Source: Pontibacter beigongshangensis (GTDB taxonomy: Bacteria; Bacteroidota; Bacteroidia; Cytophagales; Hymenobacteraceae). Taken from it: a stretch of DNA of 64,000 nucleotides. The notes beneath the pieces are model-generated. The model ran no database searches, was not told the DNA's origin, and saw only the letters and a program-made list of their open reading frames with translations. Every line of letters begins with the position of its first letter. Position 1 is the stretch's first letter. The position numbers and the translations under genes were made by a program. Shown here one piece after another: positions 7,778 to 17,222 of this stretch. The stretch covers positions 1-64,000 of the forward strand of contig NZ_VFSD01000009.1 in assembly GCF_014332515.1 (NCBI RefSeq). The letters run 5' to 3'.

Positions 7778-9265
7778 ATGCTCTTATTAGGAATAGATGT
7801 TGGCACTTCGTCCATTAAAGTGTCGGTTGTGGAGGCAGCTTCGCAGCAATGTGTGGCCTCGGCGCAATACCCAGAGGTAGAGTCCGGCATTATATCGCAT
7901 CAGTCGGGCTGGGCAGAGCAGTCGCCTGATATGTGGTGGGAGCACGTGCAGGCTGCCATCAGCAAGGCAAATGCCAGCGGCAGGTACAACCCGAAAGATA
8001 TCGGCTCCATCGGCATCGCCTACCAGATGCACGGGCTGGTGGTTGTAGACAGGGAGCAGCGCGTGATCCGCGATGCGATTATCTGGAGCGACAGCCGGGC
8101 CGTGGAAATCGGCAGAGGTGCCCTGGAAGCCATAGGCGAGGAGCGAAGCCTGACGCACCTGCTTAACTCACCGGGCAATTTCACCGCCTCCAAGCTGGCC
8201 TGGGTAAAGCAGCACGAGCCTGAAAAATTCGGACAGATCTATAAAGTGATGCTCCCCGGCGACTTTATCGCCATGAAGCTCACCGGCTACATCACCACCA
8301 GCATTTCGGCACTGTCGGAAGGGGTTTTCTGGGATTTTAGGGAAGACCAGCTGTCGGAGGATGTGCTCAACTACTTCGGATTCGACAAGGAACTGATTCC
8401 GGAGATAAAGCCGGTGTTTTCGGAGCACGGCCAGCTGAAGCGCGACATCGCTGCAGCGCTGGGCCTGACGGAAGGCATTCCGGTGACCTATAAATCAGGC
8501 GACCAGCCCAACAATGCGCTTTCGCTGAACGTGCTCAAGCCTGGAGAGGTGGCGGCCACGGCCGGTACCTCCGGGGTGATCTATGGCGTGAGCGACCAAC
8601 TGGTGTACGATCCGCAGTCACGGGTAAACACTTTTGCCCACGTGAACTATGCCAGCGAGGAGAAGCGCGTGGGGGTACTGCTATGCATCAACGGCACCGG
8701 CATTATGAACAGCTGGACCAAAAATATGATCGGCACCGGCATCAGCTACCCCGAGATGAACAGGCTAGGCCAGCAGGTGGCCATCGGCAGCGATGGCCTG
8801 CGGGTGCTGCCTTTCGGAAACGGGGCCGAACGCATGCTCAGCAACAAAATAGTAGGAGCCCATGTCGAGAACATCGACCTGTACAAACACACCCAGCCGC
8901 ACATTTTCAGGGCGGTGCAGGAGGGCATTGCCTTTGCCTTCCGCTACGGCCTGGACATTATGCGCGAGAACGGCATGAACCCGACGGTGATCAGGGCGGG
9001 CAGGGCCAACATGTTCCTGAGCGAGCTGTTTACAGAGGCTTTTGTAAATGCCACCAACGTGCCGGTGGAGCTCTACCCCAGCGATGGCAGCGTGGGAGCG
9101 GCCCTGGGCGCAGGCATCGGTGTGAAGACATTTGCTTCCGGCGACGAGGCCTTCAGCAAAACGCAGCCCCTGCAATTAGTAGAACCACGGGCCGCTGCCG
9201 CTTACGAGCCGGTGTACCAGGAGTGGAAAGCTCTTTTAGAAGAAAAACTGAATAGAAAAAAATAA
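7778..9265 (+). CDS. xylB: Xylulokinase
   Basis: A 495-residue FGGY-family kinase that phosphorylates D-xylulose with ATP, the second step of xylose use. Visible signatures are the N-terminal phosphate loop GIDVGTSSIK, the substrate segment QMHGLV, the SGDQPNNAL motif carrying the catalytic Asp, the ATAGTSGVIYG nucleotide loop, and DGSVGAALGAG near the end. Length is normal. It is the first gene after the divergent regulator and lies 30 bp before xylA; the xylB-xylA order is usual in Bacteroidota. No xylose transporter gene is in the window. Confidence 0.96.
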   Translation: MLLLGIDVGTSSIKVSVVEAASQQCVASAQYPEVESGIISHQSGWAEQSPDMWWEHVQAAISKANASGRYNPKDIGSIGIAYQMHGLVVVDREQRVIRDAIIWSDSRAVEIGRGALEAIGEERSLTHLLNSPGNFTASKLAWVKQHEPEKFGQIYKVMLPGDFIAMKLTGYITTSISALSEGVFWDFREDQLSEDVLNYFGFDKELIPEIKPVFSEHGQLKRDIAAALGLTEGIPVTYKSGDQPNNALSLNVLKPGEVAATAGTSGVIYGVSDQLVYDPQSRVNTFAHVNYASEEKRVGVLLCINGTGIMNSWTKNMIGTGISYPEMNRLGQQVAIGSDGLRVLPFGNGAERMLSNKIVGAHVENIDLYKHTQPHIFRAVQEGIAFAFRYGLDIMRENGMNPTVIRAGRANMFLSELFTEAFVNATNVPVELYPSDGSVGAALGAGIGVKTFASGDEAFSKTQPLQLVEPRAAAAYEPVYQEWKALLEEKLNRKK

Positions 9266-9295
9266 GATCATCTACCGTAGAAAACACAGTACAAC

Positions 9296-10627
9296 ATGGC
9301 AAACATAGTATTAGGAGACAAAGAATATTTTAAAGGAATAGGTCAGATTCAGTTCGAGGGGCTGGAGTCAGATAATCCGCTTGCATACCGCTGGTACGAC
9401 GAGAACCGCGTAGTGGCCGGCAAAACCATGAAGGAGCACCTGCGCTTTGCGGTTGCCTACTGGCACTCTTTCAATGGAAACGGTTCGGACCCTTTTGGTG
9501 GTGCCACCCACATTTTCCCTTGGGATGAAAAGTCGGATGCCGTAGAAAGAGCCAGAGACAAAATGGACGCAGCCTTCGAGTTCCTCACCAAAATCAACAT
9601 GCCGTATTACTGTTTCCATGATGTGGACGTGGTGGATTATGGCGATGATATTGTAGAGAACGAGCGCAGGCTACAGACGCTGGTGGAGTACGCACAGCAG
9701 AAACAGCAGGAAAGCGGTGCCAAGCTGCTTTGGGGCACGGCCAACCTGTTTTCGCACAAGCGTTACATGAACGGCGCCTCTACCAACCCTGATTTCCATG
9801 TACTGACGCATGGTGCCGCCCAGGTTAAAGCTGCTTTGGATGCCACCATAGCTCTGAACGGCGAGAACTACGTGTTCTGGGGCGGTCGCGAAGGCTACAT
9901 GAGCCTGCTGAACACCAACATGAAGCGCGAGAAAGAGCACTTTGCGCAGTTCCTGCACGCTGCTAAAGACTATGCCCGCAAGCAGGGCTTTAAAGGCCAG
10001 TTCTTCATTGAGCCGAAGCCGGCAGAGCCCTCCAAGCACCAGTACGATTTCGATGCCGAGACCGTGATCGGGTTCCTGCGCCAGCACGACCTGCTCAACG
10101 ACTTCAGCCTGAACCTGGAAGTAAACCACGCCACGCTGGCCGGCCACACCTTTGAGCACGAGCTGCAGGTGGCTGTAGATGCCGGCCTGCTCGGCTCCAT
10201 AGATGCCAACCGCGGCGATTACCAGAACGGCTGGGACACCGACCAGTTCCCGGTGAACATCAACGAGCTGACAGAGGCCATGCTGATTATCCTGCAGGCA
10301 GGTGGCTTTAAAGGAGGCGGCATCAACTTCGATGCCAAGATCAGGAGAAACTCTACCGATCCGGCTGATCTGTTCTACGCCCACATTGGCGGTGCTGACG
10401 CTTTTGCCAGAGCCCTGGTAACAGCCGACAACATCCTGCAGAAGTCAGATTTCAAGAAAATCCGTGAAGAGCGTTACGCCTCTTTCGACAGCGGCAAAGG
10501 CAAAGAATTTGAAGAAGGTAAACTGACGCTTGAGGACCTGCGCGCCTATGCCATAGAGCACGGCGAGCCGGAAACCAGAAGCGGCAGACAGGAATACCTG
10601 GAGAACCTGATCAACCGATATATTTAA
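9296..10627 (+). CDS. xylA: Xylose isomerase
   Basis: A 443-residue class II xylose isomerase that interconverts D-xylose and D-xylulose with two divalent metal ions. The catalytic His segment [15 protein letters not shown], the metal-ligand motifs FIEPKP and [10 protein letters not shown], and DANRGD are all present, and length is normal for the long, class II form. It forms an operon with xylB (30 bp apart) and is closed by a hairpin with a T-run at 10648-10681. Confidence 0.98.
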   Translation: MANIVLGDKEYFKGIGQIQFEGLESDNPLAYRWYDENRVVAGKTMKEHLRFAVAYWHSFNGNGSDPFGGATHIFPWDEKSDAVERARDKMDAAFEFLTKINMPYYCFHDVDVVDYGDDIVENERRLQTLVEYAQQKQQESGAKLLWGTANLFSHKRYMNGASTNPDFHVLTHGAAQVKAALDATIALNGENYVFWGGREGYMSLLNTNMKREKEHFAQFLHAAKDYARKQGFKGQFFIEPKPAEPSKHQYDFDAETVIGFLRQHDLLNDFSLNLEVNHATLAGHTFEHELQVAVDAGLLGSIDANRGDYQNGWDTDQFPVNINELTEAMLIILQAGGFKGGGINFDAKIRRNSTDPADLFYAHIGGADAFARALVTADNILQKSDFKKIREERYASFDSGKGKEFEEGKLTLEDLRAYAIEHGEPETRSGRQEYLENLINRYI

Positions 10628-10647
10628 TTCTGTTCAATAATTGCTGG

Positions 10648-10681
10648 AAGGCTTCGTGGGTAACTCACGGAGCCTTTTTTT
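10648..10681 (+). terminator. Rho-independent terminator after xylA
   Basis: The arms AAGGCTTCGTG and CACGGAGCCTT pair with one mismatch around a short loop and are followed by a seven-T run. It lies about 20 bp after the xylA stop. Confidence 0.85.
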
Positions 10682-10715
10682 GTTGCAGCTGGTTTACCTT
10701 TTATTCCTGGATATA

Positions 10716-10772
10716 CAGCAGCAGTAGAAGCAGCAGTAAATACCTCCGGAGGGGCTTTTTCATTGAAATAAT
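10716..10772 (+). repeat. Intergenic CTCCGGAGG repeat, copy 3 (forward)
   Basis: Long CAG-rich head (two CAGCAG blocks), core CCTCCGGAGGGGC, tail TTTTTCATTGAAATAAT. It lies between the xylA terminator and the promoter of the next gene. Confidence 0.85.
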
Positions 10773-10841
10773 CTGCGTCGTAACCTGTGCAGGATGGAAG
10801 GGGTTTTCTATGCTTTTCAATACAAATAATGTATAAACATA

Positions 10842-10849
10842 TATCTTTG
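10842..10849 (+). promoter_or_regulatory. Bacteroidota -7 element before the old yellow enzyme gene
   Basis: TATCTTTG is an exact match to TAnnTTTG. It would start RNA near 10857, inside the longest possible reading frame, which supports the ATG at 10921 as the true start of the following gene. Confidence 0.55.
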
Positions 10850-10920
10850 CCCAGAGTTTGCCCGTAAAGATACTGATGCAAGCTTTTAAGAAGCAGCTAA
10901 TCCAGAAACAAAAGATAGAC

Positions 10921-11988
10921 ATGTCAGCGTTATTTAGTCCACTTACCATAAGAGAAATCACTTTAAAGAACAGAATTGCCATGTCGCCCATGTGCATGTA
11001 CAGCAGCGAAGACGGGTTTAGCAACGACTGGCATTTTGTGCATTATGGCAGCCGTGCGGTAGGAGGTGCCGGTTTGGTGATAGTAGAAGCGACGGCAGTA
11101 GCCCCCGAAGGCAGAATCACGCCCGATGACCTCGGAATCTGGAAAGATGAACATATCTCCGGCCTCCAGAAAATCACCGGATTTGTAGAAAACAACGGGG
11201 CCGTTCCTGGCATACAGCTGGCTCATGCCGGCCGGAAAGCCAGTCACCAGAGCCCCTGGAAAGGTGCAGCCGCCCTGGAGGCAGCGAAGGGTGGCTGGCA
11301 GACGGTGGCGCCCAGTGCCATTCCTTTCTCCGGCACAGAGCCTGCCCCGCATGCCCTTGCGGAGCAGGAGATACAGGAGGTGGTCGCAGATTTTAAGGCG
11401 GCCGCTGTTCGTGCCCTGGCAGCCGGCTTTAAGATCGTGGAGATTCATGCGGCCCACGGCTACCTGCTGCACGAGTTCTTGTCGCCGTTGAGCAATACCC
11501 GCACCGACAGGTATGGCGGCTCTTTTGAAAACCGGATCAGGCTGGTGCAGGAAGTAACCGAGGCTGTCCGCAGTGTGTGGCCCGAAGAGTACCCGCTGTT
11601 TGTGAGAGTATCGGCCACCGACTGGACCGACGGAGGCTGGACCGCTGAAGATGCCGCCGCCCTGGCGGCAGTGCTGCGGGAGCAGGGCGTGGACCTGATC
11701 GACTGCTCTTCGGGGGGCAATGTGCCTGCCGCCAAAATTCCGGTGGGGCCTGGTTACCAGGTGCAATTTGCCGAGCGCATCAAAAACCAAACCGGCATAC
11801 TGACCGGCGCCGTCGGGCTGATAACGGATGCCCAGCAGGCACAGGAGATACTAGCTGCCGGAAAGGCCGACCTGGTGCTACTGGCAAGAGAGTTTCTGCG
11901 CGACCCGTACTTCCCGCTGCATGCCGCCCACGAACTGCAGCAGGAGCAGGCGTGGCCTTTACAGTACGAGCGGGCAAAACCGAGGTAG
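10921..11988 (+). CDS. Old yellow enzyme, NamA/YqjM type
   Basis: A 355-residue flavin (FMN) oxidoreductase that reduces activated C=C bonds with NAD(P)H. The YqjM-class signature MSPMCMYS carries the redox-sensing Cys, and HAGRKA, HAAHGYLLHEFLSP and NTRTDRYGGS are the usual flavin and substrate segments. I start it at the ATG at 10921 (MSALFSPL), where the family begins; an in-frame extension to 10858 would need a TTG start and overlaps the promoter. It stands alone. The following 622 bp carry two copies of the repeat in the same orientation. Confidence 0.93.
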   Translation: MSALFSPLTIREITLKNRIAMSPMCMYSSEDGFSNDWHFVHYGSRAVGGAGLVIVEATAVAPEGRITPDDLGIWKDEHISGLQKITGFVENNGAVPGIQLAHAGRKASHQSPWKGAAALEAAKGGWQTVAPSAIPFSGTEPAPHALAEQEIQEVVADFKAAAVRALAAGFKIVEIHAAHGYLLHEFLSPLSNTRTDRYGGSFENRIRLVQEVTEAVRSVWPEEYPLFVRVSATDWTDGGWTAEDAAALAAVLREQGVDLIDCSSGGNVPAAKIPVGPGYQVQFAERIKNQTGILTGAVGLITDAQQAQEILAAGKADLVLLAREFLRDPYFPLHAAHELQQEQAWPLQYERAKPR

Positions 11989-12166
11989 TGCACTTTCAAC
12001 TTAGAAAATAGAAATGATCATGGCGTGGGCATCCAGTGTTGTGAGGATGATTTGTGGCCTCCGGCACCAGGGAGCTTCCGGTTCAAAATAAATTGGAGGA
12101 GCACTAAATATATTCACCTAAATATTGCCGGGTAAGATGGAGAGGAGAAAAAGGTCTATATTTAGG

Positions 12167-12205
12167 AATTATTCTAATTAAAACGGCCCTCCGGAGGTGC
12201 TGCTG
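12167..12205 (-). repeat. Intergenic CTCCGGAGG repeat, copy 4 (reverse)
   Basis: Reads AATTATTCTAATTAAAA, then GGCCCTCCGGAGG, then TGCTGCTG on the plus strand. It sits between two co-oriented genes. Confidence 0.85.
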
Positions 12206-12386
12206 TTTAGAGTGTAGATGTTTTGTCAGAATCTTTTTAAAGGGCCCCTACTCCGGGGAACTTCGGGATATTCTCGTAACTTTTCTTCCAGGCTTATCGC
12301 CCACAAGTTCCTTCAGCATGACAGCAAAGGCTGAGACAGTTACCAAATCAAGCATTTAACCATTGCTTCATTGGCACATTAATCAG

Positions 12387-12434
12387 ATTATTCTAATGAA
12401 AAAGCCCCTCCGGCGGCGCTGCCAGTCCTGCTGC
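12387..12434 (-). repeat. Intergenic CTCCGGAGG repeat, copy 5 (reverse)
   Basis: Tail ATTATTCTAATGAAAAAG, core CCCCTCCGGCGG (one core change) and a CTGC-rich head. It has the same orientation as copy 4. Confidence 0.85.
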
Positions 12435-12610
12435 GGCAGAACACCTGCAAATATTTTCATGTTAAAGATCGGGTAGCAGGAGAAAAAGGAGGCCAGCCGA
12501 ATATTTTGGCTTTCGAATATAAATCTTTGTGCACAATTCCCGTAAACACCTGAAAAGTTGTAAGGCTACCGACTTACAGCCATTTCAGCCTAACACATAC
12601 GATACGACCT

Positions 12611-13960
12611 ATGCTTACTTTCGACAAGCTTTCATTGAACATTCCGGAAACCACCAAACCAAGAGTAGTCATTATCGGCGGCGGATTTGGGGGGATAAAC
12701 CTGGCTAAGAAATTATCTAATAAAGACTTTCAGGTGGTGATGTTCGATAAGCAGAACTACCACGGCTTCTGGCCGCTACTCTACCAGGTGGCAACCGCCG
12801 GCCTTGAGCCCGATGCCATTGCCGAGCCGCTGCGCAAAATGTTTGGCAGCGACGACTACGAGGATTTCCATTTCCGGCTGGTGCGCGTAACGGGCGTTTA
12901 CCATGCCTCCAACACCGTGGCCACCCTCATCGGCGACCTGCCATACGATTACCTGGTAATCGCGACCGGCACCAAGCCAAATTTCTTCGGCAACGAGCAG
13001 ATCAAGCGCTACTCATTCCCGCTCAAGCATATTCCGGATGCCCTTAACCTGCGCAGCCAGTTGCTGCAGAGTTTTGAGCAGGCCAACATGACCAAAGACA
13101 TGGAGATTCGCCAGAGCCTGCTCAATTTTGTAATTGTGGGAGGAGGGCCTACCGGGGTGGAGTTGGCAGGGGCGCTGGCCGAAATGCGCACCCACATACT
13201 CCCGACCGATTACCCCGGGCTGGATTTCAGTATCATGAACATTTACCTGGTAGAGGGCCTGGACCGGGTGTTGCCACCCATGGATCCTAAATCCAGCGAG
13301 AAGACACATCGCTACCTCGAAAAACTGGGCATCAGCATCAAGGTCAACACCTTGGTGGAGTCGTATGACGGCCTGACCGTGATGCTGAAGGGCGGTGAGC
13401 AGATAAAGGCACACACACTGATCTGGGCAGCAGGCGTGTCGGGAGCGCTGGTAGACGGCTTGCCTGAGGAGTCGGTGGAGCGGGGCCGGATTCATGTAAA
13501 CACCTTTAACCAAGTCAGAGGTTTCAACAATATTTTCGCTATCGGCGATATCGCCTTCATGAAAACAGAGAAATTCCCCAAAGGACACCCGGGGGTGGCT
13601 CAGCCCGCCATGCAGCAGGGGAAGCTGCTGGCCAAAAATTTAAAGCGCCTTGTCCGGGGGGAGAAGATGGAGCCATTTGAGTATGTCGATAAAGGCTCGC
13701 TGGCTATTATCGGGCGAAACCGGGCCGTGGCCGACCTGCCTGGTAATTTGCGCCTGAGCGGGTTTGTGGCCTGGGTTATCTGGCTGTTTGTGCACATCAT
13801 GTACCTGGTCGGTTTCCGCAACAAGCTCGTGGTGATCAGCAACTGGATGTACCGGTTCTTTACTTTTGAGCGTGGCACCCGGCTCATCATCAGGCCATTT
13901 GTGCGCAAAGGCGACAAAAGCGCCCGCGACTTTTTCAGGAAATATAACCCTGATACCTGA
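12611..13960 (+). CDS. ndh: Type II NADH:quinone oxidoreductase
   Basis: A 449-residue non-proton-pumping NADH dehydrogenase. The FAD-binding Rossmann motif VVIIGGGFGGINLAKKL is at about 19-35, the NADH-binding motif VIVGGGPTGVELAGAL at about 175-190, and the FAD-closing NIFAIGDIA near 310. The C-terminal third has hydrophobic and amphipathic segments (VAWVIWLFVHIMYLVGF) that anchor such enzymes to the inner membrane and quinone pool. Length is typical. It stands alone and a long hairpin lies downstream at 14224-14284. Confidence 0.95.
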   Translation: MLTFDKLSLNIPETTKPRVVIIGGGFGGINLAKKLSNKDFQVVMFDKQNYHGFWPLLYQVATAGLEPDAIAEPLRKMFGSDDYEDFHFRLVRVTGVYHASNTVATLIGDLPYDYLVIATGTKPNFFGNEQIKRYSFPLKHIPDALNLRSQLLQSFEQANMTKDMEIRQSLLNFVIVGGGPTGVELAGALAEMRTHILPTDYPGLDFSIMNIYLVEGLDRVLPPMDPKSSEKTHRYLEKLGISIKVNTLVESYDGLTVMLKGGEQIKAHTLIWAAGVSGALVDGLPEESVERGRIHVNTFNQVRGFNNIFAIGDIAFMKTEKFPKGHPGVAQPAMQQGKLLAKNLKRLVRGEKMEPFEYVDKGSLAIIGRNRAVADLPGNLRLSGFVAWVIWLFVHIMYLVGFRNKLVVISNWMYRFFTFERGTRLIIRPFVRKGDKSARDFFRKYNPDT

Positions 13961-14389
13961 TACCTTATTTCATACTTTGGTGCAGCAAGGCATAAAGAAG
14001 CCTATCGCTCCATCTAGTCTGAAATTGAGGCTCAGTAGAGCAGTCAAAACCCGGGAAGCCATTACCCTGGTAAAAATTGTGGCGCCTTTGTGCTGATGGC
14101 TTTCCAGTTTATTTTCCGGCATCACACCAACTTTTGTAAACCACCGCAATCTTAGGGAAACACCACTTCTTATTTTTAACCGGACCAGGCAAAAGCGGCA
14201 GATTTACAGAGCAGTGGCCCACTGTAGAGCCGGCTTACAAAGGGGAAAAGCTTGTAGCTTTTCCCCTTTGTAAGCCGGCTCTACCTTTGCGTGGCTTTCC
14301 TGTGCCGGGGGAAGGAATTGAGGCTAACGCTGGTTATTTTTGCCATTTATGCTTAATTTTGGCTTTTTGGTTAATAAAATTGAAATAGT
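13961..14389. other. ndh-mscS gap with a long hairpin
   Basis: No gene is seen; a short open frame at 13866-14096 only overlaps ndh in another frame. The region holds the perfect inverted repeat at 14224-14284 and an AT-rich leader before mscS. Confidence 0.55.
14224..14284. terminator. 29-bp perfect inverted repeat with a 3-nt loop
   Basis: The left arm 14224-14252 and right arm 14256-14284 are fully complementary, with TGT between. The stem contains A4/T4 and G4/C4 blocks. No T-run follows outside the stem, so the role as a terminator is inferred from its place 264 bp after ndh and its likeness to other long hairpins in this window. Confidence 0.5.
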
Positions 14390-15499
14390 ATGCCGGATTT
14401 ATTAGGTGATTTTAGCAGTATCTTAGAAAAAACTTACTTCAACAATACTGTACTCGAATACTTGCTTGCGTTTGCCTTTCTGCTCATAGGCTTTGGCTTG
14501 ATTAAAGCCTTTAAAAGCGTGTTTCTTAAGCAAATAAAGAGGTTTACAAGTAGGAAACAGAACAGCCTGCAGGACTTCCTGGTAGAAAGCGTCGAGCGGT
14601 TTGGCCTTCCCGCTCTTTTTATAACCATCGCCTATCTTTCCCTCACTTCGCTTACGCTGCCTGCCAAGCTGTTGCGCGTGCTGGAAATAAGCTTAACCAT
14701 AAGCATCACCATTCTGGCCATTCGGTTTCTGTCTACTACTATTCAGCTCCTGCTGCAGTCTTTCTTAAAAAGCCGGACCTACAGCGAAGAGAAAGTAAAG
14801 CAGCTGGGCGGGATCATGCTCATCATCAACATCGTGATCTGGTTTGTCGGCATCATTTTTCTTTTCGACAACATGGGCTACAACGTCACCACGGTGGTGG
14901 CTGGTCTGGGCATCGGCGGTATTGCCGTGGCCCTGGCTGCACAGAACATCCTGGGCGACTTGTTCAACTACTTCGTTATTTTCCTGGATCGCCCGTTCGA
15001 GGTCGGCGACTTCATTATTATTGACGATAAGCTGGGGGTAGTGGAGAACATCGGCATCAAGACTACCCGTGTCAAGAGTCTTTCGGGGGAGCAGCTGGTC
15101 TTTTCGAACAGCGACCTGACCAATTCGCGTATCCACAACTACAAGCGTATGGAGCGGCGCAGGGTGGTCTTTAAAATTAAAGTGACTTACCAGACGCCAT
15201 TCGATAAAATACAGCTGATTCCGGGGCTGTTAAAATCTATTGTGCTGGAGCAGCACCGGGTAGAGTTCGACCGGGCGCATTTTGCTGCCTACGGCGACTC
15301 CAGCCTCGACTATGAGGTGGTGTACTATGTGCTGAGTTCCGACTATACTGCCTACATGGATGTGCAACAGGCCATTAATTTCAGGATTTTTGAACAGTTT
15401 CAGAGCCTGGGTATCAAATTTGCCCATCCGATACGTACACTGTACATCGCCAACGGAAAGCAGGACAGGGTAAACGAAGACGCATACATACATGCCTGA
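14390..15499 (+). CDS. MscS-family mechanosensitive channel
   Basis: A 369-residue small-conductance mechanosensitive channel. Four hydrophobic helices are visible before the pore helix VVAGLGIGGIAVALAAQNILGDL cut short here as AGLGIGGIAVALAAQN, which lines the channel in MscS. The cytosolic beta domain follows with DRPFEVGDFI, and the alpha/beta vestibule fills the last 150 residues. It should release solutes on hypo-osmotic shock. A weak AGCAGGC/GCCTGCT hairpin at 15508-15558 follows and may end the transcript. Confidence 0.95.
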   Translation: MPDLLGDFSSILEKTYFNNTVLEYLLAFAFLLIGFGLIKAFKSVFLKQIKRFTSRKQNSLQDFLVESVERFGLPALFITIAYLSLTSLTLPAKLLRVLEISLTISITILAIRFLSTTIQLLLQSFLKSRTYSEEKVKQLGGIMLIINIVIWFVGIIFLFDNMGYNVTTVVAGLGIGGIAVALAAQNILGDLFNYFVIFLDRPFEVGDFIIIDDKLGVVENIGIKTTRVKSLSGEQLVFSNSDLTNSRIHNYKRMERRRVVFKIKVTYQTPFDKIQLIPGLLKSIVLEQHRVEFDRAHFAAYGDSSLDYEVVYYVLSSDYTAYMDVQQAINFRIFEQFQSLGIKFAHPIRTLYIANGKQDRVNEDAYIHA

Positions 15500-15586
15500 G
15501 ATAGGACAGCAGGCAATTGAAAAGTATGCCCGTGTTGGCTCTTTTTATCGGGCCTGCTACCTGTTTTCATAAAAAAAAGCATCTAT

Positions 15587-16483
15587 ATGAACTATCGGCA
15601 ACTGGGCAAATCAGATTTACAGGTTAGTGAGATCGGCTTCGGGTGCATGTCGCTGGGAGATGACGATGCCGCCAACAGAGCATTGCTGCACCAGGCGCTT
15701 GACCATGGCATAAACTACTTCGATACGGCTGACCTTTACCAGCATAGCCGCAACGAAACTACCCTTGGCAAAGCCTTTAAGGGCATGCGTGCTAAAGTGT
15801 TGTTGGCCACCAAAGCCGGCAACCAAATGCGCCCTGATGGGAGTGGCTGGGACTGGAACCCCTCCAAAGCCTACATTCTCCAGGCCGTGGAAGAGAGCCT
15901 GAAGCGTCTGCAGACAGATTACATAGACCTGTACCAGCTCCACGGCGGCACCCTGGATGACCCTATGGACGAAACCATACAAGCTTTTGAGACGCTGCAG
16001 CAGCAGGGCAAGATCCGCTTTTATGGCATCTCCTCCATCAGGCCGAATGTGATCCGGGAATACGTGAAGCACTCGAGCATGGTGAGCGTGATGATGCAGT
16101 ACAGCCTTCTGGACCGTCGCCCTGAGGAAGAGGTTCTGGCGCTGCTGCAGGAGCACCAGATAGGCGTTTTAACCCGTGGTACGTATGCGCAGGGGCTGCT
16201 GCTGGGCAAGCCATCCAAACCTTATCTTGGATTTGGTGAGGCTCAGGTTGCCAAAGCCGCCAGTGCCATCGCAGCAGTGGCAGGAACCACCGGAATTGCA
16301 GCCGAAGTGGCGGCACGTTTCGTGCTGCACCACCCGGCTGTTACGTCGGCGGTATTGGGCATCCGGAACCAGGCGCAACTTGGGGAGGCGCTGCAGGCAG
16401 CAGCTTCTGCTGCGCTCACGAAGGCAGAAATCGAGCAGCTTGCTACAGCAGTAGAAGCCAAAACATATGAGCAGCACCGGTAA
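15587..16483 (+). CDS. Aldo/keto reductase
   Basis: A 298-residue NADPH-dependent oxidoreductase with a TIM-barrel fold. The catalytic tetrad can be read as Asp46, Tyr51 (FDTADLY), Lys76 (ATKAG) and His119 (YQLHGG). The C-terminal part has the usual LHHPAVTSAVLGIRN cofactor segment. The family acts on many aldehydes and sugars, so the substrate cannot be assigned. Its stop lies 11 bp from the end of the convergent cytochrome gene. Confidence 0.93.
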   Translation: MNYRQLGKSDLQVSEIGFGCMSLGDDDAANRALLHQALDHGINYFDTADLYQHSRNETTLGKAFKGMRAKVLLATKAGNQMRPDGSGWDWNPSKAYILQAVEESLKRLQTDYIDLYQLHGGTLDDPMDETIQAFETLQQQGKIRFYGISSIRPNVIREYVKHSSMVSVMMQYSLLDRRPEEEVLALLQEHQIGVLTRGTYAQGLLLGKPSKPYLGFGEAQVAKAASAIAAVAGTTGIAAEVAARFVLHHPAVTSAVLGIRNQAQLGEALQAAASAALTKAEIEQLATAVEAKTYEQHR

Positions 16484-16494
16484 CTACCGGCCCT

Positions 16495-16905
16495 TTATTT
16501 CTTCTGCTGCCTCACCGCCTTTACCTGCTCCGGCGTAAGGGCCCTGGCTTTGTTACCCCAGTTATTCTGTACAAAGTTCAGCACATCGGTCACCTCCTGG
16601 TCTGTGAGGTAGTTCATGGGGGGCATGTCCATGTTATACGTTTCACCGTTCACCATCATTTCGCCGCTTGCCCCATGCAGCACCACGCCTATGGCCCGCT
16701 TCTGGTCCTGGAGCAGGTAATCTGATTTGGCCAGAGGAGGGAAGGTGCCGGCAATGCCTTCGCCTGCCGGCATATGGCAGCTCTGGCAGTTGGTGGCGTA
16801 AACCTGCGCACCTCTTTTCATGCTGGCAGAGAGGGTGTCTTTCTGAGGCGAAGTAACAAAGAAGCCTGTGGTAACAACAAGAGCGATTATACAACTTTTA
16901 AGCAT
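16495..16905 (-). CDS. Small secreted monoheme cytochrome c
   Basis: A 136-residue protein with an N-terminal signal helix (LKSCIIALVVTTGFFVTS), one heme-binding CQSCH motif at about 40-44 and a candidate axial Met in MPPMNYL. It resembles the class I cytochromes of terminal oxidases and dehydrogenases. It should act in the periplasm as an electron carrier. No oxidase gene is near, so the partner is unknown. Confidence 0.9.
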   Translation of the reverse strand: MLKSCIIALVVTTGFFVTSPQKDTLSASMKRGAQVYATNCQSCHMPAGEGIAGTFPPLAKSDYLLQDQKRAIGVVLHGASGEMMVNGETYNMDMPPMNYLTDQEVTDVLNFVQNNWGNKARALTPEQVKAVRQQKK

Positions 16906-17222
16906 ATGCCGGATTCTGATATTTTGCTGTCTAAGATAGGCAGTAGGAAGAAAAAAGGAAAACCTGAGCTCTGTTAATTTAAATGTCTGGATCAGAAACC
17001 GGAGTAACCCGGCAGCAGCAGCAGAGGCTCAGGAGGGGCATTTTGATTGAAATAATTTGGTGTTGCGCCTGCTAAAGTGGCTACTGGTCCCTCGCAGGCT
17101 GCGCACTTAAACATACAGGACAGCAGTAGGGGCAGAAGAAATATATTCCGGGAATTAAAATTTCTGGGCAGCTGTGCTTAATCTTAGTAATGAATTAGAA
17201 ATGCTGCGGCAGGAGCCACCCG
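16906..17222. other. Gap between the cytochrome and metallo-hydrolase genes
   Basis: Contains the cytochrome upstream region and repeat copy 6. No other gene is supported; the open frame at 17155-17487 is out of frame with the metallo-hydrolase. Confidence 0.5.
17012..17057 (+). repeat. Intergenic CTCCGGAGG repeat, copy 6 (forward)
   Basis: Head GCAGCAGCAGCAG, core CTCAGGAGGGGC (one change), tail ATTTTGATTGAAATAATT. Confidence 0.8.

Larger units (their letters stand above)
11989..12610. other. Gap with two repeat copies before ndh
   Basis: No gene is seen. Repeat copies 4 and 5 lie here 182 bp apart in the same (reverse) orientation. Near the end, the sequence AATATAAATCTTTG (about 12517-12530) is a loose match to the Bacteroidota promoter and may drive ndh. 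Confidence 0.5.
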
